A stretch of DNA of 6,677 nt from Ruminiclostridium sp. (GCA_003535195.1 DOHN01000015.1:17339-24015); one strand, 5' to 3'; counted from the first letter of the stretch, positions 1 through 6,536 are shown. Translations and numbers: made by a program. Notes: generated from the sequence alone by a model not told the origin.

Positions 1-65
1 CCGGCCACCCGGACCCGGGTTCAATAGGGACTCCAATATGACCTCTCAAAATAGGAGCTGAGGAA
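1..65 (+). other. Leader of the transporter operon; no gene assignable
   Basis: This short stretch before the permease holds its GGAG (54-57). All three plus-strand frames close with stops (at 25-27, 39-41 and 58-60), so the tail of an upstream gene, possibly the missing substrate-binding protein, could end here, but too little is visible to tell. No clear promoter was seen. Confidence 0.4.
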
Positions 66-1712
66 ATGGCAAAATACCTAAAAAAAGAGAAGCTGAAGGA
101 AATTAAAAGATTAGGAAATGAGCCGCTGTTATTATTGACCATTGTTTTTATTATATTATTTACTTCCTGTTTTGTGATTTGGCCCGTTGTACGGCTGATC
201 GCTCTGGCACGGCCTTCGGAATTTTTAGTTCTATTCACCAATTCCCGCTGGGCAAGATCCCTTGCAAACAGCCTTTTCATGATGGTTATTTCAACGGTTT
301 CATGCACTGTCACCGCCTTTATATTCGCCTATACCATCACCAGGCTGGATGTGCCCCTCAAGCGGTTTTTCCGGTTTATCACCCTGCTCCCCATCGTTTC
401 GCCGCCTTTCGTTGTGGCATTGTCATACATATTGCTTTTCGGCGTTCAGGGAATTATAACAAAAGGCCTTTTTGGCCTGCATGTTGACGTCTATGGAGTA
501 TTCGGGCTTTGGGTTGTACAAACGGTTACCTTTTTCCCCTATGCCTTTTCGATTATTATCGGCGTTATGGGAAAGATCTCAACCAATCTGGAATATGCCG
601 CCTATAACATGGGGGCCAGCCGGTGGCAGGTCTTCAAAGACGTATTCTGGCCTCTTTGCAGACCCGGCGTGGCGGGCGGTGTGCTCATGGCAGCCATCAA
701 TGTCCTGACCGACTTTGGAAACCCCATCATGATCGGCGGAGATCTGGCCCTTCTGCCCACTGAGGCCTACATGCAGATAGTGGGCTGGTATGATATGAAA
801 ACCGCAGCCATTCTGGCAAGTGCATTGATGGTACCGTCTTTTATCATTTTCATTCTGAACCGCTTCTGGGTGGGGAGGCGCTCCTATGTGACAGTAACAG
901 GAAAGGAAATCTCATTAACCCCTTTTAAACCTCATTTTTTAGTAAAATGGGGGCTGTTCACTTTTTGCAGCATTATGTCCGCCTTTGTACTGCTGGTTTA
1001 CGGATCCCTCTTTATAGGCGCTTTTACCCGGGCATGGGGATATGACTGGTCCTTTACAATGGCCAATATGGGTTATGTATGGGAAAAATTCCGGGAGGTA
1101 TGGAATTCCATAAAATACGCCGCTTTGTCAAGTATCCTCGCATCCCTGCTGGCCATGGTGCTGGCCTATATTGTGCAGAAAAAATCGGTCGGAATCAATA
1201 AATTTCTGGATTTTCTCGCCGTTCTTCCTTCGGCGGTGCCGGGTATGTTTTTGGGGCTTGGCTTTGTCATTGCTTTTAACACCCCTCCCCTCAAATTGAC
1301 AGGAACGGGCCTGATTATGGTATTGGCCCTGATGTTTTGGAATCTCCCCACCTGCTATTCGGCCAGTATAGCGGGGATCCAGCAAATCGGGGAATCGGTG
1401 GAAGATGCTGCCTTAAACCTTGGGGCGGACAGTTTTCAAAGCTTTAAGGATGTCATTTTACCCCTGTTACGAATACCATTTTTATCAGGATTTGTTCTGT
1501 CTTTCCTGCGTTCGGTAACTTGCCTGAGCGTGATCATTTTCATCTATTCCCCCAGAACAACCGTGGGTACCGCATCTATTCTGGGGCTTGTATCCAATGG
1601 TCTGTGGGGCGCCGCCGCAGCATTTACGGTAGTGCTTATTTCCATTGCTTTCTCTGTTCTGCTTCTGACCAACCGATTCCTAAGAAAACATGGCGGCAGC
1701 TTAAATTTATAG
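66..1712 (+). CDS. ABC transporter permease, fused two-domain (FbpB/AfuB/PhnU-like)
   Basis: This 548-residue integral membrane protein forms the inner-membrane channel of an ABC importer. It contains two MetI-like permease domains in tandem, the arrangement known from ferric (FbpB/SfuB), sugar-phosphate (AfuB) and 2-aminoethylphosphonate importers. Hydrophobic segments begin at about residues 20-42 and 66-92 and continue through both halves, about 12 in all. Each half carries an EAA loop that docks the ATPase: EYAAYNMGA from residue 176, followed by a WPL, and EDAALNLGA from residue 446, followed by an LPL. A GGAG at 54-57 lies 8 bases before the ATG, supporting this start. The ATPase gene follows after 25 bases. 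A periplasmic or lipid-anchored substrate-binding protein is required but is not in the window. The family assignment is secure. The substrate is not: 'iron' is a common default label, and the kinase and hydrolase downstream argue for an organic ligand. Confidence 0.93.
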   Translation: MAKYLKKEKLKEIKRLGNEPLLLLTIVFIILFTSCFVIWPVVRLIALARPSEFLVLFTNSRWARSLANSLFMMVISTVSCTVTAFIFAYTITRLDVPLKRFFRFITLLPIVSPPFVVALSYILLFGVQGIITKGLFGLHVDVYGVFGLWVVQTVTFFPYAFSIIIGVMGKISTNLEYAAYNMGASRWQVFKDVFWPLCRPGVAGGVLMAAINVLTDFGNPIMIGGDLALLPTEAYMQIVGWYDMKTAAILASALMVPSFIIFILNRFWVGRRSYVTVTGKEISLTPFKPHFLVKWGLFTFCSIMSAFVLLVYGSLFIGAFTRAWGYDWSFTMANMGYVWEKFREVWNSIKYAALSSILASLLAMVLAYIVQKKSVGINKFLDFLAVLPSAVPGMFLGLGFVIAFNTPPLKLTGTGLIMVLALMFWNLPTCYSASIAGIQQIGESVEDAALNLGADSFQSFKDVILPLLRIPFLSGFVLSFLRSVTCLSVIIFIYSPRTTVGTASILGLVSNGLWGAAAAFTVVLISIAFSVLLLTNRFLRKHGGSLNL

Positions 1713-1737
1713 AGTTCCGGAAAGTGAGGCTTAAAAA

Positions 1738-2838
1738 ATGTACGATTCCAGCAAGCCATTCATAGAATTTAAAAATGTCACCAAAACCTTTGACAGCTTT
1801 AAAGCGCTTGACAATATCACTTTAACTATACCTCAGGGATGCTTTATGACACTTTTAGGCCCATCGGGCTGCGGCAAAACCACATTGATGCGGCAGCTGG
1901 CGGGATTCTCGGAACCGGATTCCGGGGATATTTATATTAAAGGCATTCGTGTAAACGGTCTGCCTCCTTATAAACGAAACACCCCTCTTGTGTTTCAGGA
2001 GTATGCCTTGTTCCCCCATATGACAGTGAAAGAAAATATTACATACGGCCTGAAACTTAAAAATACAGATAAAGAATCTGTCGGCCGCCGTTTTGATGAG
2101 ATGCTGAAAATGTTTAACCTGGCCGGTATGGAGCAGCGTTTTCCCAAACAGCTTTCCGGCGGACAGCAGCAGCGCGTTGCCTTTGCCCGCGCGCTTATCA
2201 TGGGGCAGGAAGTGCTGCTCTTGGATGAACCGCTTTCAAACCTGGATGCCAAGCTCCGGGTAGAGGTGAGGACCGAGCTGCGGCAGATACAGCGGAAGCT
2301 GGGTATCACGACCATCTATGTCACCCACGATCAGGATGAGGCCCTTTCCATGTCAGATCTAATAGCGGTCATGCGCGCCGGAAAAATAGAACAGGTAGGA
2401 ACTCCATGGCAAATTTATTTTAAACCGGAGAATCGCTTTGTTGCTGACTTTGTAGGTACCGTAAACTTTATGGATGTAGTTATTTCCGGCCTTTTCGAGG
2501 ACCGTCTTTTGATAAACTGGCAGGGAAGTGCAATTTCCATGAACCGAATGGATTATGTATTGAACCCGGGTGAAGAAGCTTCATTGATCGTCCGTCCCGA
2601 ATATATTTCTCTGCGTCCTGCTGCAAATAATGAATCGGCGGATCAAGAAAATTCACTTCGGGGCGAGATATTGTTTTACAGTTTTCTCGGGAGATTTATC
2701 CGATATTGGATTAAAGTCAAAAACCAAACCTTTATTGTTGACGATTCAAATCCCAGCCTGTCCGGTGCCATAGAGGGTGAGGTTATTATTGCACTGGACC
2801 GGAACAAGCTCCACCTGCTAAGAAATTCCAAGTCATAG
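1738..2838 (+). CDS. ABC transporter ATP-binding protein (FbpC/PotA-type with TOBE-like C-terminus)
   Basis: This 366-residue cytoplasmic ATPase powers the permease encoded just upstream. All the nucleotide-binding motifs are intact: Walker A GPSGCGKTT (41-49), Q-loop Gln87, signature LSGGQQQ (139-145), Walker B VLLLDEP (159-165), D-loop SNLD (167-170) and H-loop His197. After residue 240 comes a regulatory region of the TOBE type seen in PotA, UgpC and FbpC proteins, including the typical RPEYISLRP strand near residue 290. The length matches that family. GTGAGG at 1724-1729 sits 8 bases before the ATG. The gene lies 25 bases after the permease stop and 49 bases before the kinase start, so co-transcription is likely. 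Two copies of the ATPase should pair with the two EAA loops of the single fused permease. The ATPase identity is very secure. The transported ligand cannot be read from this protein. Confidence 0.95.
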   Translation: MYDSSKPFIEFKNVTKTFDSFKALDNITLTIPQGCFMTLLGPSGCGKTTLMRQLAGFSEPDSGDIYIKGIRVNGLPPYKRNTPLVFQEYALFPHMTVKENITYGLKLKNTDKESVGRRFDEMLKMFNLAGMEQRFPKQLSGGQQQRVAFARALIMGQEVLLLDEPLSNLDAKLRVEVRTELRQIQRKLGITTIYVTHDQDEALSMSDLIAVMRAGKIEQVGTPWQIYFKPENRFVADFVGTVNFMDVVISGLFEDRLLINWQGSAISMNRMDYVLNPGEEASLIVRPEYISLRPAANNESADQENSLRGEILFYSFLGRFIRYWIKVKNQTFIVDDSNPSLSGAIEGEVIIALDRNKLHLLRNSKS

Positions 2839-2874
2839 GACCATGTGGGCATTCAGGTCAAAAGATACGAATTT

Positions 2875-2880
2875 GGGAGG
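2875..2880 (+). promoter_or_regulatory. Ribosome binding site deciding the kinase start
   Basis: GGGAGG stands 7 bases before the ATG at 2888. The in-frame ATG at 2843 has no comparable site and would add 15 residues that do not resemble the family's N-terminus, so 2888 is preferred. Confidence 0.8.
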
Positions 2881-2887
2881 AAGAAAT

Positions 2888-3805
2888 ATGAGCAAAAGAG
2901 AATATGACACCCTGGTTATCGGCCATATTTCCAAAGATATTGAAATCGACTGTGATGACCGATTCATCGAGGTAATCGGAGGAGCCGTTGTCTATTCCTC
3001 CGCGGCCGCATTCGCAGGGGGAAACCGGGTGGGCGTTGTAACAAAAATGGCGCCCGGGGACAGGGAGCGCCTTATTAAGGGATTCGCAATTCCGAAGGAG
3101 GATATTTACCTCCTTCCTTCCATAAAAACAACCGCCATGCAAAACAAATTCCATACTGCCGACAAAGAACGCCGGACCTCCGCTGCCCTCAGTATTGCCG
3201 ACCCTTTTAAAATCGAGGATATCCCTGAAGTCTCAAGCACCATTTATCACCTTGCCGGACTTCTTTACGGCGAATTTAACGAGGAAATGATCCGGACCCT
3301 GTCAAAACGCGGAATGCTTGCTGTGGATGTCCAAGGATTTGTACGCCATGCCAATCCTGCCGGCGGAAAGATGTCCTTTCGTGACTGGCGTGAAAAAATG
3401 GAATTGCTGCCGTACATCCATTATCTGAAAACCGACGCCGCCGAAGCAGAAATATTGACGGGCACCTCCGACTGTGCTGAGGCCGCAAAGCTTCTTTATC
3501 AATGGGGCGCCAGGGAAATTCTTATTACCTGCAATTCAGGTGTACTGGTCTATGACGGCAGGGAAATTCATACTTGCCCCATTAAAGCGAGAAACCTTTC
3601 AGGCCGGCCCGGAAGGGGCGATACCACCTTTGCCGCATATATCACCGAACGTCTTCGCGCCGGTATCCCCCAGGCTCTTCTGTGGGCGTCGGCCATGGTT
3701 TCCAACAAAATGGAATCTCCCGGCCCATACAAAGGAACCCGCACAGATGTGGAAAACTATATCAATGCGTTTTATCAGAAAGGTCATATGTATGCTGACA
3801 ATTGA
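2888..3805 (+). CDS. PfkB/ribokinase-family carbohydrate kinase, variant GRGD motif
   Basis: This 305-residue protein has the ribokinase (PfkB) fold, whose members use ATP to phosphorylate sugars, polyols or nucleosides. The N-terminus (YDTLVIGHISKD) is the first beta strand. The IGGAVVYSSAAAF stretch near residues 31-43 is the substrate-side glycine motif, and LKTDAAEAEILTG matches the family's 'N/D..E...L.G' region. The C-terminal signature, usually DTTGAGD, reads SGRPGRGDT here: the catalytic base Asp245 is kept, but the anion-hole alanine is Arg243 and the preceding DTT is gone. The start at 2888 is set by GGGAGG 7 bases upstream. The gene ends 14 bases inside the hydrolase gene. Placement after an importer suggests that it phosphorylates the imported compound, which is inference. 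The fold is secure; substrate unknown. It could also be a diverged member that does not act on a sugar. Confidence 0.85.
   Translation: MSKREYDTLVIGHISKDIEIDCDDRFIEVIGGAVVYSSAAAFAGGNRVGVVTKMAPGDRERLIKGFAIPKEDIYLLPSIKTTAMQNKFHTADKERRTSAALSIADPFKIEDIPEVSSTIYHLAGLLYGEFNEEMIRTLSKRGMLAVDVQGFVRHANPAGGKMSFRDWREKMELLPYIHYLKTDAAEAEILTGTSDCAEAAKLLYQWGAREILITCNSGVLVYDGREIHTCPIKARNLSGRPGRGDTTFAAYITERLRAGIPQALLWASAMVSNKMESPGPYKGTRTDVENYINAFYQKGHMYADN
3777..3783 (+). promoter_or_regulatory. Ribosome binding site of the hydrolase, inside the kinase gene
   Basis: AGAAAGG lies 8 bases before the ATG at 3792, within the last codons of the kinase gene. It supports 3792 as the start and suggests that translation of the two genes is coupled. 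Confidence 0.6.
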
Positions 3806-4709
3806 TTTTATAAATGTCGGTTATGGTGATGCGATTCTAATCCGTGAAATAAAAGATGGGGTTCCTGTCTTTGCCGCGCTCATAGATTGCGGGGATGCAG
3901 AGACGGGTAAGCAAATTTCTTCAGGCAGGATCCAGCCTGCTGATTTTCTTGCCATGGAAGGAATTTCTCACCTGGATTTATTGATCGTCACCCATTTGCA
4001 CCTGGACCATGCAGGCGGCCTGGGCCGGATTGCAGATGAGATCGGGATATCCAGGCATTTTTGCAATTATATACCGGATACAACTTTTTGGGGTAAAACC
4101 TTTTCTATTCCTGAAGGATCGTCGGAAGGCGCCGCGCGTCTTATCCAATCAGCCAATATTTTCAGCCGGGCCCTTTGCAGTATGTCCCAGAAAGGCGCCG
4201 ACATCCGCCTAATACATGAGACATGCAGCTTTTCCCTGTGGAATACCCGATTTTCCATATATGCTCCAGACCCTGCTCTTAATTTTCTGCATCAGGGGAT
4301 CCTGGATGAATTATATCGGGGAAATATACAGCTTCAGAAACTGGATATCCTTCATGAATTGATAAACGATACCAGCCTGTGTCTGCGTGTGGAATACGCC
4401 GGCCGATCCTTTTTATTAACCAGTGATATCAGTGCGGCAAAATTTCCAGATTCCTCCCGCTGTACCGTTCTTAAAGTTCCGCACCATGGCCATGGCGATT
4501 CCATGACGCCAGGGCTTGCAGCCGTACTGGATGCGGAATATGCGGTCATATCCGTATCCAACGACAGAAAAGACAATTGTCCCGATGCCGAAATCATAAA
4601 AATGCTGGCGGTTGCCGGAACAAAGGTTTTGATAACGGATCAGCCCGGAGGCACTCCTTCCATACGCTTTACTGTAACTGAAAGCGGGCAGCTTTTTTGT
4701 AGCCGGTAA
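3792..4709 (+). CDS. Metallo-beta-lactamase-fold hydrolase, ComEC-hydrolase-like
   Basis: This 305-residue protein of the metallo-beta-lactamase superfamily resembles the stand-alone hydrolase domain of ComEC/Rec2. Visible motifs are the opening FINVGYGDAILI (ComEC-type 'DVGQGDA'), LIDCGD, the metal-binding THLHLDH with His68, His70, Asp72 and His73, the strand NDTSLCLRVEYAGRSFLLTSD ending in Asp212, KVPHHGHGDS with His231-His232, and YAVISVSND. The closing TDQPGG strand is also ComEC-like. There is no signal peptide or membrane segment, so it should act in the cytoplasm, unlike the exported hydrolase domain of ComEC. Known relatives cleave phosphodiester or phosphate bonds or are uncharacterised. 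The ATG at 3792 is chosen for its AGAAAGG and because the motif-bearing fold starts there. An open frame reaches back to 3474 but only in a shadow frame of the kinase. It overlaps the kinase by 14 bases, suggesting a shared pathway. The substrate is unknown. Confidence 0.85.
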   Translation: MLTIDFINVGYGDAILIREIKDGVPVFAALIDCGDAETGKQISSGRIQPADFLAMEGISHLDLLIVTHLHLDHAGGLGRIADEIGISRHFCNYIPDTTFWGKTFSIPEGSSEGAARLIQSANIFSRALCSMSQKGADIRLIHETCSFSLWNTRFSIYAPDPALNFLHQGILDELYRGNIQLQKLDILHELINDTSLCLRVEYAGRSFLLTSDISAAKFPDSSRCTVLKVPHHGHGDSMTPGLAAVLDAEYAVISVSNDRKDNCPDAEIIKMLAVAGTKVLITDQPGGTPSIRFTVTESGQLFCSR

Positions 4710-4716
4710 AATAGGA

Positions 4717-5319
4717 CTATTCAGCGGACAGGGCCCACAGGTAGAGGGAAGCCACCGAGCCATAGGGCGAATATCTCTTTCTGTACCGTTCAAACTGCTC
4801 TTTTGACAATGTCTCCAGGCCGTATAAACGCATCATTCCCCGCCGTATGGCCAAATCCCCCCAGCTTACTACATCGGGCCTCTCCATGGAAAAAACTAAA
4901 AGCATTTCGGCTGTCCAGACGCCGATCCCGTTCAGAGAAGACAAATGTTCGATAATTTTGCTGTCACTGAGTTCTTTGAGCTCTGTCAGTTTCAGCCTTC
5001 CCCGGATGGCTGCCTCGCTGATGCCCTTAATGTAATTGGCTTTCCGCATTGACAATCCGAATTTCTGTATATCCTCCGCCGCAGCGTTGCCGATGGTTTC
5101 CGGTGTGATGGCGCCAAGGCGCTCCCTCATTCTATTCCAGACAGTCTCAGCCGCTTTCGACGAAATCTGCTGGGATACAATGCTGTGAACCAGTGCCGTA
5201 AACAAATCGGGTATCACCCTGCGTTCTATCATACCAATCCGGTCAATAGCCGCCGCAAGCTTTTTATCCTTCTTTTTGAGGTAATCCAGCTCTTTTGGGC
5301 CATATTTAAAAATTTCCAT
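4717..5319 (-). CDS. DNA-3-methyladenine glycosylase II (AlkA-like, HhH-GPD)
   Basis: This 200-residue base-excision repair enzyme removes alkylated purines such as 3-methyladenine from DNA, leaving an abasic site. The HhH-GPD core is clear: FTALVHSIVSQQIS near 40-53, the helix-hairpin-helix LNGIGVWTAEMLL at 129-141, then SWGDLAIRRG with Asp155 aligned to the catalytic aspartate of E. coli AlkA (Asp238), and the C-terminal PYGSVASLYLWAL. It lacks the N-terminal extra domain of E. coli AlkA, as do many short bacterial homologues, and has no Cys cluster for an iron-sulfur centre, which argues against endonuclease III or MutY. GGAG at 5327-5330 lies 7 bases before the ATG. It is a single gene with its own candidate promoter, converging on the hydrolase gene with 7 bases between stop codons. 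Nothing links it functionally to the neighbouring operons. Confidence 0.93.
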   Translation of the reverse strand: MEIFKYGPKELDYLKKKDKKLAAAIDRIGMIERRVIPDLFTALVHSIVSQQISSKAAETVWNRMRERLGAITPETIGNAAAEDIQKFGLSMRKANYIKGISEAAIRGRLKLTELKELSDSKIIEHLSSLNGIGVWTAEMLLVFSMERPDVVSWGDLAIRRGMMRLYGLETLSKEQFERYRKRYSPYGSVASLYLWALSAE

Positions 5320-5348
5320 ACAAAAGCTCCAAACAATGAATTGACACT

Positions 5349-5376
5349 ATTCTATCAGAAAAACTGCCGGTTTAAA
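5349..5376 (-). promoter_or_regulatory. Candidate promoter of the DNA glycosylase gene
   Basis: On the minus strand, TAGAAT (5354-5349; five of six bases match TATAAT) is preceded after 16 bases by TTTAAA (5376-5371; four of six match TTGACA). The -10 element ends 29 bases before the ATG, which leaves a short leader containing the GGAG. The -35 match is weak and no activator site was recognised. Confidence 0.35.
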
Positions 5377-5492
5377 AATCAGAAGGATAACGGTCGTGAT
5401 CCAATACGGTGGTTAATATGCGAAAAAATACAATGCAAAAACAAACGGAAGAACCCCTGCCGGATTTTTTTGCACGGCATTTGTAAAAGCAC

Positions 5493-5549
5493 GGCATAAG
5501 CAAAAATCCTGCTCCGGTTATAGGTTGGGCAGGATTTTGTATTTATGCC
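5493..5549 (-). terminator. Hairpin terminator after ferritin, possibly bidirectional
   Basis: AAAATCCTGC (5503-5512) pairs perfectly with GCAGGATTTT (5529-5538) around a 16-base loop. A second arm, GGCATAA (5493-5499) with TTATGCC (5543-5549), extends the stem beyond a small internal loop. On the minus strand the inner stem ends in TTTTTGCTTAT, 20 bases after the ferritin stop, so it should end that transcript. On the plus strand it ends in TTTTGTATTTAT, so it may also stop rightward transcription. Confidence 0.75.
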
Positions 5550-5558
5550 TTTTAAAGC

Positions 5559-6092
5559 TTAGGGAGCGGAGCCTTCCAGGGTTGTAAGCAGGGGCGGCGC
5601 TGTATAAACTCTGGCGCCGAGTTCCTGATCCAAAAGGTACAGGGCCTTTCCATCCATTCCCATCGTCTCAAATCTTCCCTTGTTCTTATTGGCGTTATCT
5701 TCTTCCTCCACCTGTTCGTCAACAAACCACTGGAAGAATTGAACCACCTTCAGGTCTTTTTCCCGGGAAGCTGTCTCAATGATATCATAAATGAGCGAGG
5801 TGACATATTCCTCATGCTTCACGGTCTCCTCAAGGATCCCCAAAACACCGGACCAATCATTCCCGGGTGCCTCAATCTCTTCCAGTTTGACTGTTCCGCC
5901 CGCCTTAATGATATAGTGATAAATAATCATGGCATGAGCTCTTTCTTCAAGAGACTGTACATAATACCACTTGGCAAACCCATCCAAATCCTTGGACGAG
6001 AACCAGGCCGACATGGAAAGATAGAGCTGCGCCGAATATAATTCTTTGGTAATCTGCTGATTCAATAGAGTCTCGACATTTTTCTTCAACAT
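5559..6092 (-). CDS. ftnA: Bacterial non-haem ferritin
   Basis: This 177-residue cytoplasmic iron-storage protein should assemble into a 24-subunit shell, oxidise Fe(II) at its ferroxidase centre and deposit Fe(III) mineral. The ligands fall at the same numbers as in E. coli FtnA: Glu17, Glu50, His53, Glu94 and Gln127, with Tyr24 nearby and the third-site acids Glu49, Glu126 and Glu130. The four-helix pattern is complete and the length is usual. There is no haem-binding methionine arrangement of bacterioferritin that can be recognised, so the non-haem class is preferred. AAAGGAGG at 6101-6108 lies 8 bases before the ATG. It follows the superoxide reductase gene after 22 bases, so the two are probably one transcript, ended by the hairpin at 5493-5549. 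Storing free iron and removing superoxide together limits Fenton chemistry. The symbol rests on family identity. Confidence 0.96.
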   Translation of the reverse strand: MLKKNVETLLNQQITKELYSAQLYLSMSAWFSSKDLDGFAKWYYVQSLEERAHAMIIYHYIIKAGGTVKLEEIEAPGNDWSGVLGILEETVKHEEYVTSLIYDIIETASREKDLKVVQFFQWFVDEQVEEEDNANKNKGRFETMGMDGKALYLLDQELGARVYTAPPLLTTLEGSAP

Positions 6093-6114
6093 ACCTTGAT
6101 CCTCCTTTAACCAT

Positions 6115-6504
6115 TTATTTTTTCAGTGTTGTCTTCCAGAGCCCGTGAAGATTGCAGTATTCATAAACCTCCACATCCCCGGTTTCCGGAACAACAAATA
6201 CCGCCTCCGGCTTTTGGTGGGGCGAGAGTGAAACCCGCTGCACCCGGTTGGCACTAATGACGCTGATCCATTTGATATAATGTTCATCCACCATGGGATG
6301 TTCTACCGTACCGATCTTCACTTTAATTGTATCGCCGTCAATTTCTGCTGCCGGCAGATGCTTTTCAGTGGAAGCCTCCACCGTGTTTGCTGTTAACTCT
6401 TCCATAGGTTTTCCGCAGCATATGGTGTCTACCCCGGTATCATCAATGATGTCTATGATTTTGCCGCAAATACTGCACTTGTAGAATTTAGCCCGTTTTT
6501 CCAT
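6115..6504 (-). CDS. dfx: Desulfoferrodoxin (two-iron superoxide reductase)
   Basis: This 129-residue enzyme reduces superoxide to hydrogen peroxide without releasing oxygen, a defence typical of anaerobes; rubredoxin is the usual electron donor. The N-terminal desulforedoxin-like domain has all four iron ligands (Cys10, Cys13, Cys29, Cys30). The catalytic domain has the EKH motif (Glu47, Lys48, His49) plus His69, His75, Cys117 and His120, which make the His4-Cys iron site. Numbering agrees closely with characterised Desulfovibrio/Desulfoarculus enzymes. The ATG at 6504 is chosen because GGAG at 6511-6514 lies 6 bases upstream and the Cys motif then sits at the usual distance. Longer readings to 6516 or a GTG at 6576 add unrelated residues. 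It is the first gene of an operon with ferritin. No rubredoxin gene is in the window. Its control may involve the PerR-like site near 6659. Confidence 0.96.
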   Translation of the reverse strand: MEKRAKFYKCSICGKIIDIIDDTGVDTICCGKPMEELTANTVEASTEKHLPAAEIDGDTIKVKIGTVEHPMVDEHYIKWISVISANRVQRVSLSPHQKPEAVFVVPETGDVEVYEYCNLHGLWKTTLKK

Positions 6505-6510
6505 AATATA

Positions 6511-6536
6511 CTCCATTCCGCCGCTGTCGCTGGCGG
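6511..6536 (-). promoter_or_regulatory. Leader hairpin next to the desulfoferrodoxin ribosome binding site
   Basis: In the leader RNA, CCGCC (6536-6532) pairs with GGCGG (6522-6518), and an inner GC/GC pair closes a GACA loop with one bulged A. The stem ends three bases before the GGAG (6514-6511) that sets the start at 6504. The pairing is seen directly; any effect on translation or RNA stability is inference. Confidence 0.4.

Noticed and set aside
8..35. tRNA T-arm-like GGTTCAAT at the window start
   Set aside because: The flanking bases do not form the five-pair T stem, and no acceptor end or CCA follows.
66..2838. Firm assignment of the transporter to ferric iron
   Set aside because: Sequence shows only the family. 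Sugar-phosphate and phosphonate importers share it, no binding protein is visible, and the downstream enzymes do not suit iron.
2843..2887. Earlier ATG for the kinase at 2843
   Set aside because: It begins only 4 bases after the ATPase stop, lacks a good ribosome binding site, and adds residues unlike the family's N-terminus. GGGAGG at 2875 points to 2888.
3474..3791. Extended N-terminus of the hydrolase reading back to 3474
   Set aside because: This stretch lies in another frame of the kinase gene, shows no domain pattern and has no ribosome binding site. The hydrolase fold begins at the ATG at 3792, which has one.
4681..4698. Small hairpin AAAGC-GGGCA-GCTTT followed by a T-run
   Set aside because: The stem has only two GC pairs and lies before the hydrolase stop codon, so using it would give messages without a stop.
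5341..5346. Perfect TTGACA on the plus strand
   Set aside because: No TATAAT-like element lies 16-18 bases downstream, so it is not supported as a promoter.
4847..5499. Plus-strand open frames across the glycosylase gene
   Set aside because: They run antisense to a well-supported gene, show no recognisable domain and lack convincing ribosome binding sites.
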